NCBI GenBank assembly: GCA_016302935.1
Contig: JAEDMO010000016.1
Coordinates: 1-16,908, forward strand
DNA length: 16,908 nucleotides
Direction: 5' to 3'
DNA from: Bacilli bacterium
GTDB lineage: Bacteria > Bacillota_I > Bacilli_A > RF39 > UBA660
Part shown: piece by piece, positions 7,298 to 15,500 of the stretch
How the letters are laid out: the number at the start of each line of letters is the position of its first letter
Numbering within the stretch: position 1 is the stretch's first letter
Translations under genes and position numbers: made by a program
Notes under the pieces: model-generated
Databases searched by the model: none
The model's input: only the letters and a program-made list of their open reading frames with translations
What the model was told of the DNA's origin: nothing

Positions 7298-8464
7298 TTA
7301 TGCACCACTTTCAGTAGTAATTTGTAAACTATAGATAATATTTCCTCCAGATGCTGTATTCTCACAGTCAACATCTTGACCTTCAACCCACATATAAATT
7401 CTCATCTTAGTAATACCAGCTTTTAAAGAAAATATAGCTTGAGTTCCAGTCCAACCACTTGTAGTACTATATGTTGGACTAACATTTTTAAATAATGTTG
7501 GATAATCAGTTTGAGTAGCTTTACCAAGTAATACATTAGTAGCCTTAGGAACTTCAGCAATAACACCAGAATAAGGAATTAACGCTTCACCAGCTTCAGT
7601 AATAGTAATATCATAAACGTCCTTAGCGTTAGATACACCAGAAGCAGTATGAATATCATAGTTTGGTTCCCAAGAGTAAACATTAGAAGCTTCTGCAGCA
7701 TTCAAGCCTTGAATAGTTGTTAAAGAAGACCCACTTGCCGTATTACCAAGTTCAACAAAAGCTATACGAGAAGCATTTTTAATACCAGTATCAACACCAG
7801 TTGCAGTAACACCAGAACCTTCAGCAGCCAAATAAACTTGAGTTAACGCATCAACCCTGAAGAATAAATCAAAAGCTACATATTTACCAGTCGTTCCATG
7901 AGTATCAGTTTCTTTAGTTGCAGTCAAAATATATTGACCTTCAGTACTAGGAGTCCATATACCACCAGCTGCAGTACAAGTAGATTCGGTTGTATATGTA
8001 TCTCCAGATGAACAACTACCAGTAAACTCAGAACTTTCTATAGTTCCATAAAACATTTCCATTCTACCATTAGAATCAACATTGAATCCAGTAGATACTG
8101 GTTCAATTGTATTTGCCGTATCAGGGATTTGATTAACCGCAGCAGGATAAGTAGCTTGTGCTCCAGTTAAATCAGATAGTTGAATAATTGATTTCCAATT
8201 AGTACCATCAGCAGATATTTGAATACCATTTTTTGAAGCTACATTTACTTGAACATCGCTTACAGATACTGTTTTATTTGAAGTAAACCATGCATAAGTT
8301 GTTGTAGTTAACATTATACCGGTCATTACTAATATCAATAATAGCAAAAATAACTTTCTGCCTCTTCTTTTTCTTCTACGAGCGATTATAATCGCTGCTT
8401 TTTTCTTACGTTCTTTTTCTTCCTCTTCATTAATTTCAAATTTTCTTAAATCATTATTTTCCAT
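7298..8464 (-). CDS. TasA/camelysin-like secreted fibre subunit, probable major subunit
   Basis: Secreted 388-residue protein. An acidic then strongly basic cytoplasmic head (10-37: EINEEEEKERKKK ... RRRKRRGRK) precedes a hydrophobic helix (38-53) and the junction TTTYA-WFTSNKTVSV. This matches the SipW-cleaved TasA junction (TFA-FFSDK), giving cleavage after A58 and a mature chain of about 330 residues. The mature part is Thr/Ser/Gly/Asn-rich and looks all-beta. It has a Cys-bearing insert (C151, C163) and a third Cys (C367) near the end, and no sortase motif or C-terminal anchor. The start is ATG 8464, with AAGGAG six bases upstream. Longer in-frame reading back to 8557 is ruled out because it would begin in the -35 box. 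Its own strong promoter and terminator suggest high, separately controlled expression, as expected of the most abundant subunit. A polymeric role is inferred from family and from the adjacent SipW. Confidence 0.75.
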   Translation of the reverse strand: MENNDLRKFEINEEEEKERKKKAAIIIARRRKRRGRKLFLLLLILVMTGIMLTTTTYAWFTSNKTVSVSDVQVNVASKNGIQISADGTNWKSIIQLSDLTGAQATYPAAVNQIPDTANTIEPVSTGFNVDSNGRMEMFYGTIESSEFTGSCSSGDTYTTESTCTAAGGIWTPSTEGQYILTATKETDTHGTTGKYVAFDLFFRVDALTQVYLAAEGSGVTATGVDTGIKNASRIAFVELGNTASGSSLTTIQGLNAAEASNVYSWEPNYDIHTASGVSNAKDVYDITITEAGEALIPYSGVIAEVPKATNVLLGKATQTDYPTLFKNVSPTYSTTSGWTGTQAIFSLKAGITKMRIYMWVEGQDVDCENTASGGNIIYSLQITTESGA

Positions 8465-8478
8465 GCCATACTCCTTAT

Positions 8479-8520
8479 CTATTCCAACCAAAGTAGAAAG
8501 ACACCCCTCGCTACTATCAT
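8479..8520 (-). other. Candidate upstream leader ORF (13 codons)
   Basis: Within the leader of the major fibre gene, ATG 8520 opens MIVARGVFLLWLE and stops at TAG 8479-8481, two bases before the AAGGAG of the main gene. There is no ribosome site, but the ATG lies only about two bases from the predicted transcription start, so leaderless translation is conceivable. It may equally be chance. Confidence 0.25.
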
Positions 8521-8528
8521 ATATACAG

Positions 8529-8557
8529 ATTATAGCACAGTAATTTTTAATTTGCAA
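8529..8557 (-). promoter_or_regulatory. Strong promoter of the major fibre subunit gene
   Basis: On the minus strand TTGCAA (8552-8557), a 17-base spacer, and TATAAT (8529-8534) preceded by TGC, an extended -10. Predicted start is near 8522, giving a leader of about 58 bases. I see no terminator between the preceding gene and this promoter (8558-8592), so read-through from the upstream unit is also likely. Confidence 0.75.
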
Positions 8558-8592
8558 TAGAAATTTATCACTTTATGTCATTTTTTGTCGTA

Positions 8593-9153
8593 TCACTCAC
8601 CGCTCAATATTTGCTTAGAATCTATAGTAATTTCAATAACATCAGCAATATCTTGATAGTTAAAATCCATAAATTCCTTAGGAAAATTAACTACCAGTGT
8701 ATAATAATTAATCTCATCATATAAATAGCTAAAAAATTCTCTATTGGTAGTAATATATCTAAAATAAGTTCCATCATCATCAGCAATAACATCATCACTT
8801 ACCTTAATACTAACATCACTATCATTTTTATATAATTCATAAGTAAGTGGTAAATTAGTAGTCGTTCTAATAGAAAGATTATACTCTAATCTTGTTTCCA
8901 ATCTTTTACCATCTTTATTATTAGCAACCGAAAAAGTATAAACATAAGGCTCATCTCTAGGCACAATCGTAGGTAGTGCAATAGTCTGATATTGATAATC
9001 AGTAGCAATAACATAAAAAGCCGTCTCAACCTCTGCTACTCCACTCATATCAGACTCATATTTAGAAAAAGTCTTAGGAATAACACATATCAGTAGCACC
9101 AAAACCATTGTAAGAATTACCAATTTCTCAATTCTATTTTTTTTTCTAACCAT
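8593..9153 (-). CDS. TasA-like SipW-dependent secreted protein (minor subunit B)
   Basis: The 186-residue protein has a basic N-terminus (VRKKNR), a hydrophobic helix (11-25) and a junction KTFS-KYESD that fits the same pattern as the other two fibre proteins. Cleavage after S30 would leave about 156 residues. The mature part alternates beta-strand-like segments (YVYTFSVANNKDGK, YNLSIRTTTNLPLTYELY), typical of a TasA/camelysin-type sandwich. It has no anchor motif. The ATG overlaps the end of the SipW gene by eight bases (ATGGTTAG), so it is translationally coupled to its presumed peptidase. A minor or adaptor subunit comparable with TapA is an inference from size and gene order. Its sequence is too divergent for a firm family name. 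Confidence 0.7.
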   Translation of the reverse strand: MVRKKNRIEKLVILTMVLVLLICVIPKTFSKYESDMSGVAEVETAFYVIATDYQYQTIALPTIVPRDEPYVYTFSVANNKDGKRLETRLEYNLSIRTTTNLPLTYELYKNDSDVSIKVSDDVIADDDGTYFRYITTNREFFSYLYDEINYYTLVVNFPKEFMDFNYQDIADVIEITIDSKQILSGE

Positions 9154-9652
9154 TTACATCACGACCCCTTTTAGAAAAATAAATACTAAACAACATAAAA
9201 GTAATAAGTATAGAAATAAAAACCTTAGGAGTCATAATTACTTTCTGCCAAACCCCAACATTTCTAATAATTTTAACAACTCTACCAACAACCATATCAT
9301 ATTTAACAGGGTTATCCACATTATTATTACTATCCCCTTTAGTAACCACATAATTATCTTCTTTTTTTAAAACCCGATGCGTAATAAAATCATCACTCAC
9401 CCTATAGGTTATAATATCATCTTCCTTAAAATCATCATTAATTTTAACAATAATTACATCACCAATATCAATAGTGCCCGTCATACTACCAGATGCAACT
9501 TCAAAAAAAGTATAACCAAAAAAGTCAGTATAATTTTTCTTTAATATTCTTAATGAAACAAAATTATAAACAGCAAAAAAAACAGCGAGTAACACTATAA
9601 ACATTAAAATATAAAAAACAACATTTAAAATTTTATCTTTATATTTAAACAT
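9146..9652 (-). CDS. sipW: SipW-type signal peptidase I (S26B family)
   Basis: Membrane serine protease that removes the signal peptides of TasA-like proteins. The 168-residue chain has an N-terminal helix (9-31), the catalytic box VASGSM with S56, IGDVIIV (63-69), the second box ITHRV with H92, the GDSN box (106-109), and a C-terminal helix (140-159). The Ser-His arrangement, with THR instead of the Lys of classical bacterial enzymes, marks the SipW/ER-type branch. GAGGT (9660-9664) lies seven bases before ATG 9652. It sits between two genes whose products carry SipW-type junctions and overlaps the downstream one by eight bases, matching the tapA-sipW-tasA logic of Bacillus. I expect it to process all three fibre proteins of this window. 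Confidence 0.88.
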   Translation of the reverse strand: MFKYKDKILNVVFYILMFIVLLAVFFAVYNFVSLRILKKNYTDFFGYTFFEVASGSMTGTIDIGDVIIVKINDDFKEDDIITYRVSDDFITHRVLKKEDNYVVTKGDSNNNVDNPVKYDMVVGRVVKIIRNVGVWQKVIMTPKVFISILITFMLFSIYFSKRGRDVNG

Positions 9653-9669
9653 TTATATTACCTCACCAT

Positions 9670-10272
9670 CTATTCAACATAAACGGATAATTCCTCTCCC
9701 AAATACTGTGTCAATTTAACATTAACCGGAATAGAAATCACCTTATCTGCTACCATCCCCCAAGAACTATCAACTTCATTATTAGCTTCATCATTCTGCC
9801 AAGAAATAGATACCCTAACAGTATTAACAGTAGAACTATCCATATCAGCAAGTGTAATTACCCCACTATAAGTATCTTTATCAGTAAGTACTAATGTATT
9901 ACCACCAAGCTCTGTAATAGAACTAATAACCAACCCCGGTATACTTAAACTAGAAAAATCAAATTCAATATCATATCGCAAAGAAACCTCAACCTCTTCT
10001 GCATCAATAACAATATCAAAATAACCATCAACTAAAGGAGCTATCTTATTCTCAATTACGTATTCATTTTCATAATATGCAATTGAATCAACAACAAATT
10101 CCTCAGTTTTAGCCTCACTACCATTTACCTTAATCACAAATTTAGCAATATCACTACTAACATCATAATTCTTATTACTCTCAAACAAAGCATAAGTATC
10201 CATAGTTAAATATATAGTAAAAAAAAGCATTAATAAAGAAATTAATAATAAAACTCTTTTCATATTATTCAT
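9670..10272 (-). CDS. TasA-like SipW-dependent secreted protein (minor subunit A)
   Basis: The 200-residue protein has a short basic head (MNNMKR), a hydrophobic helix (7-23) and junction DTYA-LFESNKNYDVSSDIAKF, a close match to the TasA junction with cleavage after A28. The mature part is about 172 residues, acidic, with beta-strand-like segments and no anchor motif. It overlaps the preceding signal-peptidase-like gene by eight bases if translation begins at ATG 10272. ATG 10263 (MKRVLL), just after that gene's stop, is an alternative with AGAAG nine bases upstream. SipW follows after 17 bases. The gene is therefore bracketed by the catalytically dead and the active peptidase-like proteins. 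Function in the fibre (initiator, tip or minor subunit) is inferred. Confidence 0.7.
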   Translation of the reverse strand: MNNMKRVLLLISLLMLFFTIYLTMDTYALFESNKNYDVSSDIAKFVIKVNGSEAKTEEFVVDSIAYYENEYVIENKIAPLVDGYFDIVIDAEEVEVSLRYDIEFDFSSLSIPGLVISSITELGGNTLVLTDKDTYSGVITLADMDSSTVNTVRVSISWQNDEANNEVDSSWGMVADKVISIPVNVKLTQYLGEELSVYVE

Positions 10273-10807
10273 CTTCTAAAGGCTTTTTTACTTCCATAAT
10301 AAAAGCATATATTTCATAAATAAATATTAGTAATATTGGGAATACAACTATAAATAAATAACCCCATCTAGATTCCAAAATTGCTAAAATACCACCTAAG
10401 TCACCATAAACATTACTAGTAGCAGCCTTACCAATAAAAAACTCACTAGATATTGAATGATTTCCCTCAACAACAAAAGTACTTTCGGTATCGGTAACTT
10501 TTTCTACATCTATTACCTTACCAACATTTACTACTACTTGATTTCTATAATTATCATAGAAAAATATTTCATCGCCCCTTTTTACCTCATCTAACTTATT
10601 CCTATTTACAATAACCAAATCATTTTCCTTATATTTAGGTTCAAGTTCATCATCTCTAATAATGATAAAAGATTTATCCCCAATTTCAGTTATATTATAA
10701 TCATTATAATTTAAAAGACATACTGTTAAAAAAACTACCACAAATAAATAAGGAACAAAAAATACATACGACAACACTTTCAAAAAATTTTTCAATTTTA
10801 CCACCAT
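10265..10807 (-). CDS. Signal-peptidase-fold protein lacking catalytic residues (SipW-like pseudoenzyme)
   Basis: The protein (180 residues) has the same architecture and size as the SipW two genes downstream: N-terminal helix (10-32), a central soluble domain, and a C-terminal helix (149-170). The region DELEPKYKENDLVIVNR (53-69) aligns with the signal-peptidase box SGSMxPxxxxGDxviv, but the catalytic Ser position is E54. The region of the catalytic THR box reads VVVNVGKV with no His, and the GDSN-type box reads EGNH. Both dyad residues are thus gone while the frame around them is kept, which argues for selection on a non-catalytic role such as substrate capture or a SipW partner. Transcription probably starts at or next to the ATG, and there is no ribosome site (see promoter). 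It heads the pseudo-SipW/subunit A/SipW/subunit B operon. Confidence 0.7.
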   Translation of the reverse strand: MVVKLKNFLKVLSYVFFVPYLFVVVFLTVCLLNYNDYNITEIGDKSFIIIRDDELEPKYKENDLVIVNRNKLDEVKRGDEIFFYDNYRNQVVVNVGKVIDVEKVTDTESTFVVEGNHSISSEFFIGKAATSNVYGDLGGILAILESRWGYLFIVVFPILLIFIYEIYAFIMEVKKPLEDE

Positions 10808-10811
10808 ATAA

Positions 10812-10840
10812 AGTATACCATAATTTTAATTGTTATGCAA
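10812..10840 (-). promoter_or_regulatory. Promoter of the SipW-fibre operon, leaderless configuration
   Basis: On the minus strand TTGCAT (10835-10840), a 17-base spacer, then TGG-TATACT (10812-10819), an extended -10. Only four bases separate the -10 from ATG 10807, and no Shine-Dalgarno exists upstream of that ATG. A perfect inverted repeat TAATTG/CAATTA (10827-10832, 10838-10843) with a five-base loop covers the -35 and the preceding stop codon and could be an operator. Confidence 0.65.
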
Positions 10841-12382
10841 TTATTTTACAGTATCCTTAACTCCTTTCTCTAAAATATCCATAGATTCTAAAATAAAGAC
10901 AATATCAGATAAAGAAAGTAAACTATTATTAATACAGTTATACACTAACACATTATCAATAGTATTAATAAATCCCATGATGGAACCATCCTCTAAATTA
11001 CTATCAGTAACCTTAATATTAATTAAATTATACTTATCCCTAATTATAGAAATCAAATCACCATCAAAAAGTAATGTAGTATTATTAATAATATTACTAT
11101 AAGGACTAACCAAAAATTTAAATAATGAATTTTTAATACTTTCTATTTCCATATCACTAACACTATCATTATTAGATTTAATTACCTTAACCAGATAATT
11201 ATAATCAGAATAAACAAGCAATAAAACATCAAATATCGTAGAACTATCATTTAAATCATTATATATTTTTTCCTTAAATATATTTTCATCAAGCAAATAA
11301 TACAAATCATTAATCTCTCTCATCAAACTATTAACAGCCACACTAACTTGATTAATCTTATTTTCTTTCTTATTATTATTCCAAAGTTTAAATAATTTTT
11401 TATTATATTTAGAAAGCAATTTTTCCTTCTTAGCAATATCTTTCTTTACACTCTTTGTACAATCTTTAAAACTAGCTCTTTGTTCATATAACGTTTTAAT
11501 AGAAGAAACTAAATATTTAAAATCTAAGTAATTTTTATATTCTTTTAATGTATAAGATAATTTCAAAATATCAGAGTATACATCATCATCTTTAACAAGA
11601 ACCAATTCATCTAATATTTTCTCTATTTTATTATCTTGATAATCCTTAATATTTAATTCCTTATTAACAAACCTAGAAAGTAACAAAGCAATATCAGACC
11701 TTACCTTATCGTCATAACGCTTAACCAAATCATAATATTGATCTATATCAAGTTCACTTTGATTTCTTAAATTAGTATAGTATTTTTCAAAACATTTAAT
11801 ATTTTTATAATACAAAGAAACAAAACAAAGTTTTAAATGAATGATAATATCTGGACATTTCCAATATACCTTTTCAAAACAATCAGCTAATTTATCACTA
11901 TTAGAGCCACAATCATTCACTTCTTCCAAATAAACACTCATATATTCATAAGCAAAAATACTATATCTAAAATCTTCTAATTTGACAGTAATTCCCACTT
12001 TTTTAAAACAATCTAATATTTTCAAAATACACAAATTAACATCAGCTAAATTAAGCTTATTAAAAAAACTAAGATTATAAAGCAAAACATCTAAAGAAGC
12101 CTTAGCAGAAGGCGTTTTTAAATCATTATACAAATACATTTTCTCTTCTATTTGCTCTATTTCTTTTTTTAATGTATCTATTTCCTTATCAACAGATACA
12201 TTACTTAACCTCTTATTTCTCGAAAAAATTTCTTGATATACCTCTTCACGTAACGCAGTATACAATTTAATAAATTCTTCCAATTTCTTTATATAAATTT
12301 TAGTATTTTTAACATTATTCCTAGGTAAAACAGACAATACTTCCTTATCAGCAGCCACTTTAGTTTGTAAAAGTTCATTCAT
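10841..12382 (-). CDS. Cytoplasmic helical/coiled-coil protein of unknown function
   Basis: I do not recognise this 513-residue protein. It has no signal peptide, no membrane helix and no nucleotide-binding motif. It is Lys/Asp/Leu/Asn-rich and predicted almost entirely helical. Coiled-coil-like heptads lie near residues 26-56 and 63-86 (KEIDTLKKEIEQIEEKM) and again near 305-340 (KSVKKDIAKKEKLLSKYNKK). Several unpaired Cys residues fit the cytoplasm. Its start (ATG 12382) overlaps the end of a 45-codon ORF by eight bases, and AGGAAGGA lies 11 bases upstream. An in-frame start further up (12409/12406) would read through that ribosome site and the small ORF, so I prefer 12382. Its stop abuts the -35 of the SipW operon promoter. 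A scaffolding or regulatory role for the surface locus is suggested only by position. Confidence 0.7.
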   Translation of the reverse strand: MNELLQTKVAADKEVLSVLPRNNVKNTKIYIKKLEEFIKLYTALREEVYQEIFSRNKRLSNVSVDKEIDTLKKEIEQIEEKMYLYNDLKTPSAKASLDVLLYNLSFFNKLNLADVNLCILKILDCFKKVGITVKLEDFRYSIFAYEYMSVYLEEVNDCGSNSDKLADCFEKVYWKCPDIIIHLKLCFVSLYYKNIKCFEKYYTNLRNQSELDIDQYYDLVKRYDDKVRSDIALLLSRFVNKELNIKDYQDNKIEKILDELVLVKDDDVYSDILKLSYTLKEYKNYLDFKYLVSSIKTLYEQRASFKDCTKSVKKDIAKKEKLLSKYNKKLFKLWNNNKKENKINQVSVAVNSLMREINDLYYLLDENIFKEKIYNDLNDSSTIFDVLLLVYSDYNYLVKVIKSNNDSVSDMEIESIKNSLFKFLVSPYSNIINNTTLLFDGDLISIIRDKYNLINIKVTDSNLEDGSIMGFINTIDNVLVYNCINNSLLSLSDIVFILESMDILEKGVKDTVK

Positions 12383-12512
12383 TTTGAGAAATTTCCTTCC
12401 TAGCATCATCTAATGACTTTTCCAAAAAAGCAACAAAATCATCTAAAGTTTTATACACTGCTAATAATTCACTATGTTCTAATTCTTTTAAATTTCCATT
12501 CACTTCATCCAT
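12375..12512 (-). CDS. Small helical protein, 45 codons, unknown
   Basis: A short ORF in a different frame from the following gene: ATG 12512 to TGA 12375-12377, encoding an acidic, amphipathic helical peptide beginning MDEVNGNLKELEHSELL and ending DDARKEISQNE. Support for it being real: it begins directly behind a promoter, its codon use (GAA, TTA, AAA, GAT) resembles neighbouring genes, and its stop overlaps the next start by eight bases (ATGAATGA), the same coupling geometry seen at two other junctions of this locus. An in-frame ATG at 12527 (MGSGKMDE) lies only four bases from the -10 and might be a leaderless start; ATG 12512 has a weak GGAAG seven bases upstream. A likely role is as a partner of the 513-residue coiled-coil protein. 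Confidence 0.55.
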   Translation of the reverse strand: MDEVNGNLKELEHSELLAVYKTLDDFVAFLEKSLDDARKEISQNE

Positions 12513-12531
12513 CTTACCACTTCCCATTATA

Positions 12532-12560
12532 ATTATAACCAACTTTGTAAAAAAAGTCTA
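12532..12560 (-). promoter_or_regulatory. Promoter of the small-ORF/coiled-coil unit
   Basis: On the minus strand TAGACT (12555-12560), 17 bases, TATAAT (12532-12537), immediately followed by a second TATAAT (12526-12531). ATG 12527 lies four bases from the first -10, the same spacing as at the SipW operon promoter. Confidence 0.5.
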
Positions 12561-12562
12561 CA

Positions 12563-12596
12563 AAAATAGACAAGGATTTAAATTCTTGTCTATTTT
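12563..12596 (-). terminator. Strong Rho-independent terminator of the giant repeat protein gene
   Basis: Perfect 12-base stem AAAATAGACAAG (12563-12574) with CTTGTCTATTTT (12585-12596) and a ten-base loop. The run of five T on the minus strand ends the structure. The stop codon TAG (12590-12592) is within the stem. Confidence 0.85.
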
Positions 12597-15500
12597 ATTA
12601 CAATATATTTATAAATATCTCCAACATATACATCACCATCATACAAACTAAATGTAAGTTTATATGTACCGGTTACCAAATCAGGTTTTAAATATAAATA
12701 CGTATTAAAACTGGTTGTTGGATTATTTACCATTAAATACTCAAATTCCTTATCAGTAGAAGCATAATTATTAGTAATATAATCCTTTATATCAACTAAA
12801 TTATATACATTAGTAAATATTGCTGAATAATCCCTTCTATATAAAGATAATCTTATATTTGGATTTGCCAATCCTGAAGAATATTCAAAATTTAAAACAA
12901 TAGCATTATTATTGTATAAGGTAAAGCCAGTATCTTTATCAACGACCAACAAATGCTCATCCATATCTGCTTTAAGACCATATATTGTATCTACCACATT
13001 TAGATTTAACGTAGTATAGTCAGATGCAATAAGGCCATAATATATTCCATCAGCAGAAGCAAAAGATTCTATTTTTATGGTATATAAACCACTTGCCAAA
13101 TTACTATTTTTAGTATCAATCACAATAGAAGAAGAAACATTGGCAACCCTCTCTGCTAGATTAAATCTAACCGTTCCATCAAGTCTTGGGTGGTAAGTAA
13201 CTCCATTATAAGTAAAAGTTACCCCCAGCAAATCAGCACCATTTACTTGAATACCATGTTCATCTATTATAGATAATTTAATACCCAATTTTTTATCAAA
13301 ATAACTAGTATCATAAATCGTATTAGAATATACTTTATCTTGTACAAAGTTAGTTATAACGTTTAATTTTATACTATGACCAACGTATAAATTATTACTA
13401 CTTAAATCAGCCGTTACATCAATAACCCCATCTTTATTATAATATACATCATACATCATCATTGAATGTTGAAGCCCTAAAACAGTAACAAGCGTATGAT
13501 TAGTTGAATTTCTAAGTTCTAAAAGCAACGATTTATCTGTAACATCAGAAGTAATACCACTTTCACTAAAATCAACAATAAAGATAAATTCCTCTTCAGC
13601 TACCTTATTAGTATCATTATAATATAAATCATTAGCAACCTCATCATCATAATTATTAGAAGGACTAGAACTTCCCATTCTCACAAATCGTGACAGATTA
13701 TAAGAAGCTTCTCCATATATATTAAATTCATTTTGAGCTGTTATCACATCATCAGAAGAAACAACATAGTAATAATATTCAGGTTCATTTTCATTAGCAA
13801 AATCTATCATTGTAATTTTTGTCTTTTCCGGGAAAACATAAGTTGAAACCAATGCCCTATGATAACCTTCTTGATAAAAAGGTGTCTCTGATTCAGCATA
13901 TAAAGAATAATAAGCACTAAAACTACTTTTAGAAGTAATATCAACCACACTAGTAGCAAACATTTTATATTCTCTTCCAGCCGTAATAGCAGCTTCATAA
14001 TCATTAGTATTATATAATGCTCTTGACAAATCAACATTAATATTAATTCTCTCAATATCATTAGTTAAATCATCAATAGGAGTAATAGCTAAAAGAGAAA
14101 TAGTTACTCTTCCCATAGCACCAGCTGTAGATAAGTTTTTAGAGTGATATAAATAAAATATTAAACTAGGAACATCCGAAGAGTTTTCAGATAAATACTC
14201 AGTTGTACCTAAAATTGGATTTTCACTATCAGTAATAAAATTGGTACTTCCTCTAGTAATCCAACCATAGTTACCAGTCTTCATAGCAAGACTCATCACC
14301 GTATCAGCATTAGTACTAGTATCGGCAATTCTAGGAATATCTGCCTCTGCTACCAACTGAATATCGCTATTTAACTCATTAAAGTTAAACCCAACTATCG
14401 AAAATACTGTATTTGGACTTGAGAAATTCAACAATTGAAGTTCATAAGTACCTAAAGTTGAATACTTAGATGCACTCAAACTAATATCATAAGAAGCTAT
14501 CTCTTCACCAATAACCCACATATAATAATTAGATTCTTCCGGAGTTGGAACAATATAATCCACCAAAACTGTATTGGTACTTTCTTCATTTTCAAAAACA
14601 CTATAAAAACCATCTACATAATAATCATGATTGCTCTTATGTCTACCAAGAACATAACTACCATTAGAAAAGTAATATAATTCACTAGAATTAATAGTAT
14701 CTCCAGAAGCATAATCAGTATTATAAAGAGCAGTTTCTACCCTACCATCACGATCATGATTATACATTCCAAAAAAAGTCATTCCAATTACATCACCATA
14801 TGAAGTTACACTTTCATTAGTAGCAATATTCAAATTTTTCCCCTCATACATATATATCTTATTATTAACATTTTTATTAATAGTTCCGCCTTCAGCATCA
14901 ATAATTACAGAAGCTACAACTTCACTACCATTAATATCAACCAAACTAGAGTAATTTTTAAGCAAATTAGCTCCTGTTTGTAAATATAAAGTAGAATTAT
15001 TCTTAAGCTTCAAATGGTCTATTCTACTTAAAGTAAATAATGTCGTAGAATATTCATTAGTACGGTCAGTAGCACCCGCTAATTCAATATGAGAATTACT
15101 AATTGTTACAATATTTGCTCTTTGAATAGAAATATTATTTTTATAATCAGTATCCGTTCCATAATTATCAATATTAATATAACTATACCCAGTAGTAGAA
15201 GAAGCATTCCCACTACCAAAAATAGAACCACTCAAGTCAAAAGTTGTATGACCCAAACCATTAATATTTATAGTAATTCCTCGAGTAACACTTATAAATG
15301 AATAATCGTAATTCTCACTACCTGAAGCATTAGCTTCTCCTCCACCAAATACCGTTCCCTTAATAACAATATTATTTTTCTTTAAAGAAGTATTACCTAT
15401 TGTTTCATAACCGATATTCAAATTTGTCGTTCCATATAAAACAGAAGTATTAGCGCCACCATAAACATTTCCCAAAATAGTAGCACCAGCAATATTGACA

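Noticed and set aside
8465..8557. N-terminal extension of the major fibre subunit back to 8557
   Set aside because: The extended start is in the -35 box and most of it lies upstream of the predicted transcription start; AAGGAG is ideally placed for ATG 8464.
8558..8592. Terminator after the TasA-like gene ending at 8593
   Set aside because: No convincing inverted repeat; the T-rich stretch is not preceded by a stem.
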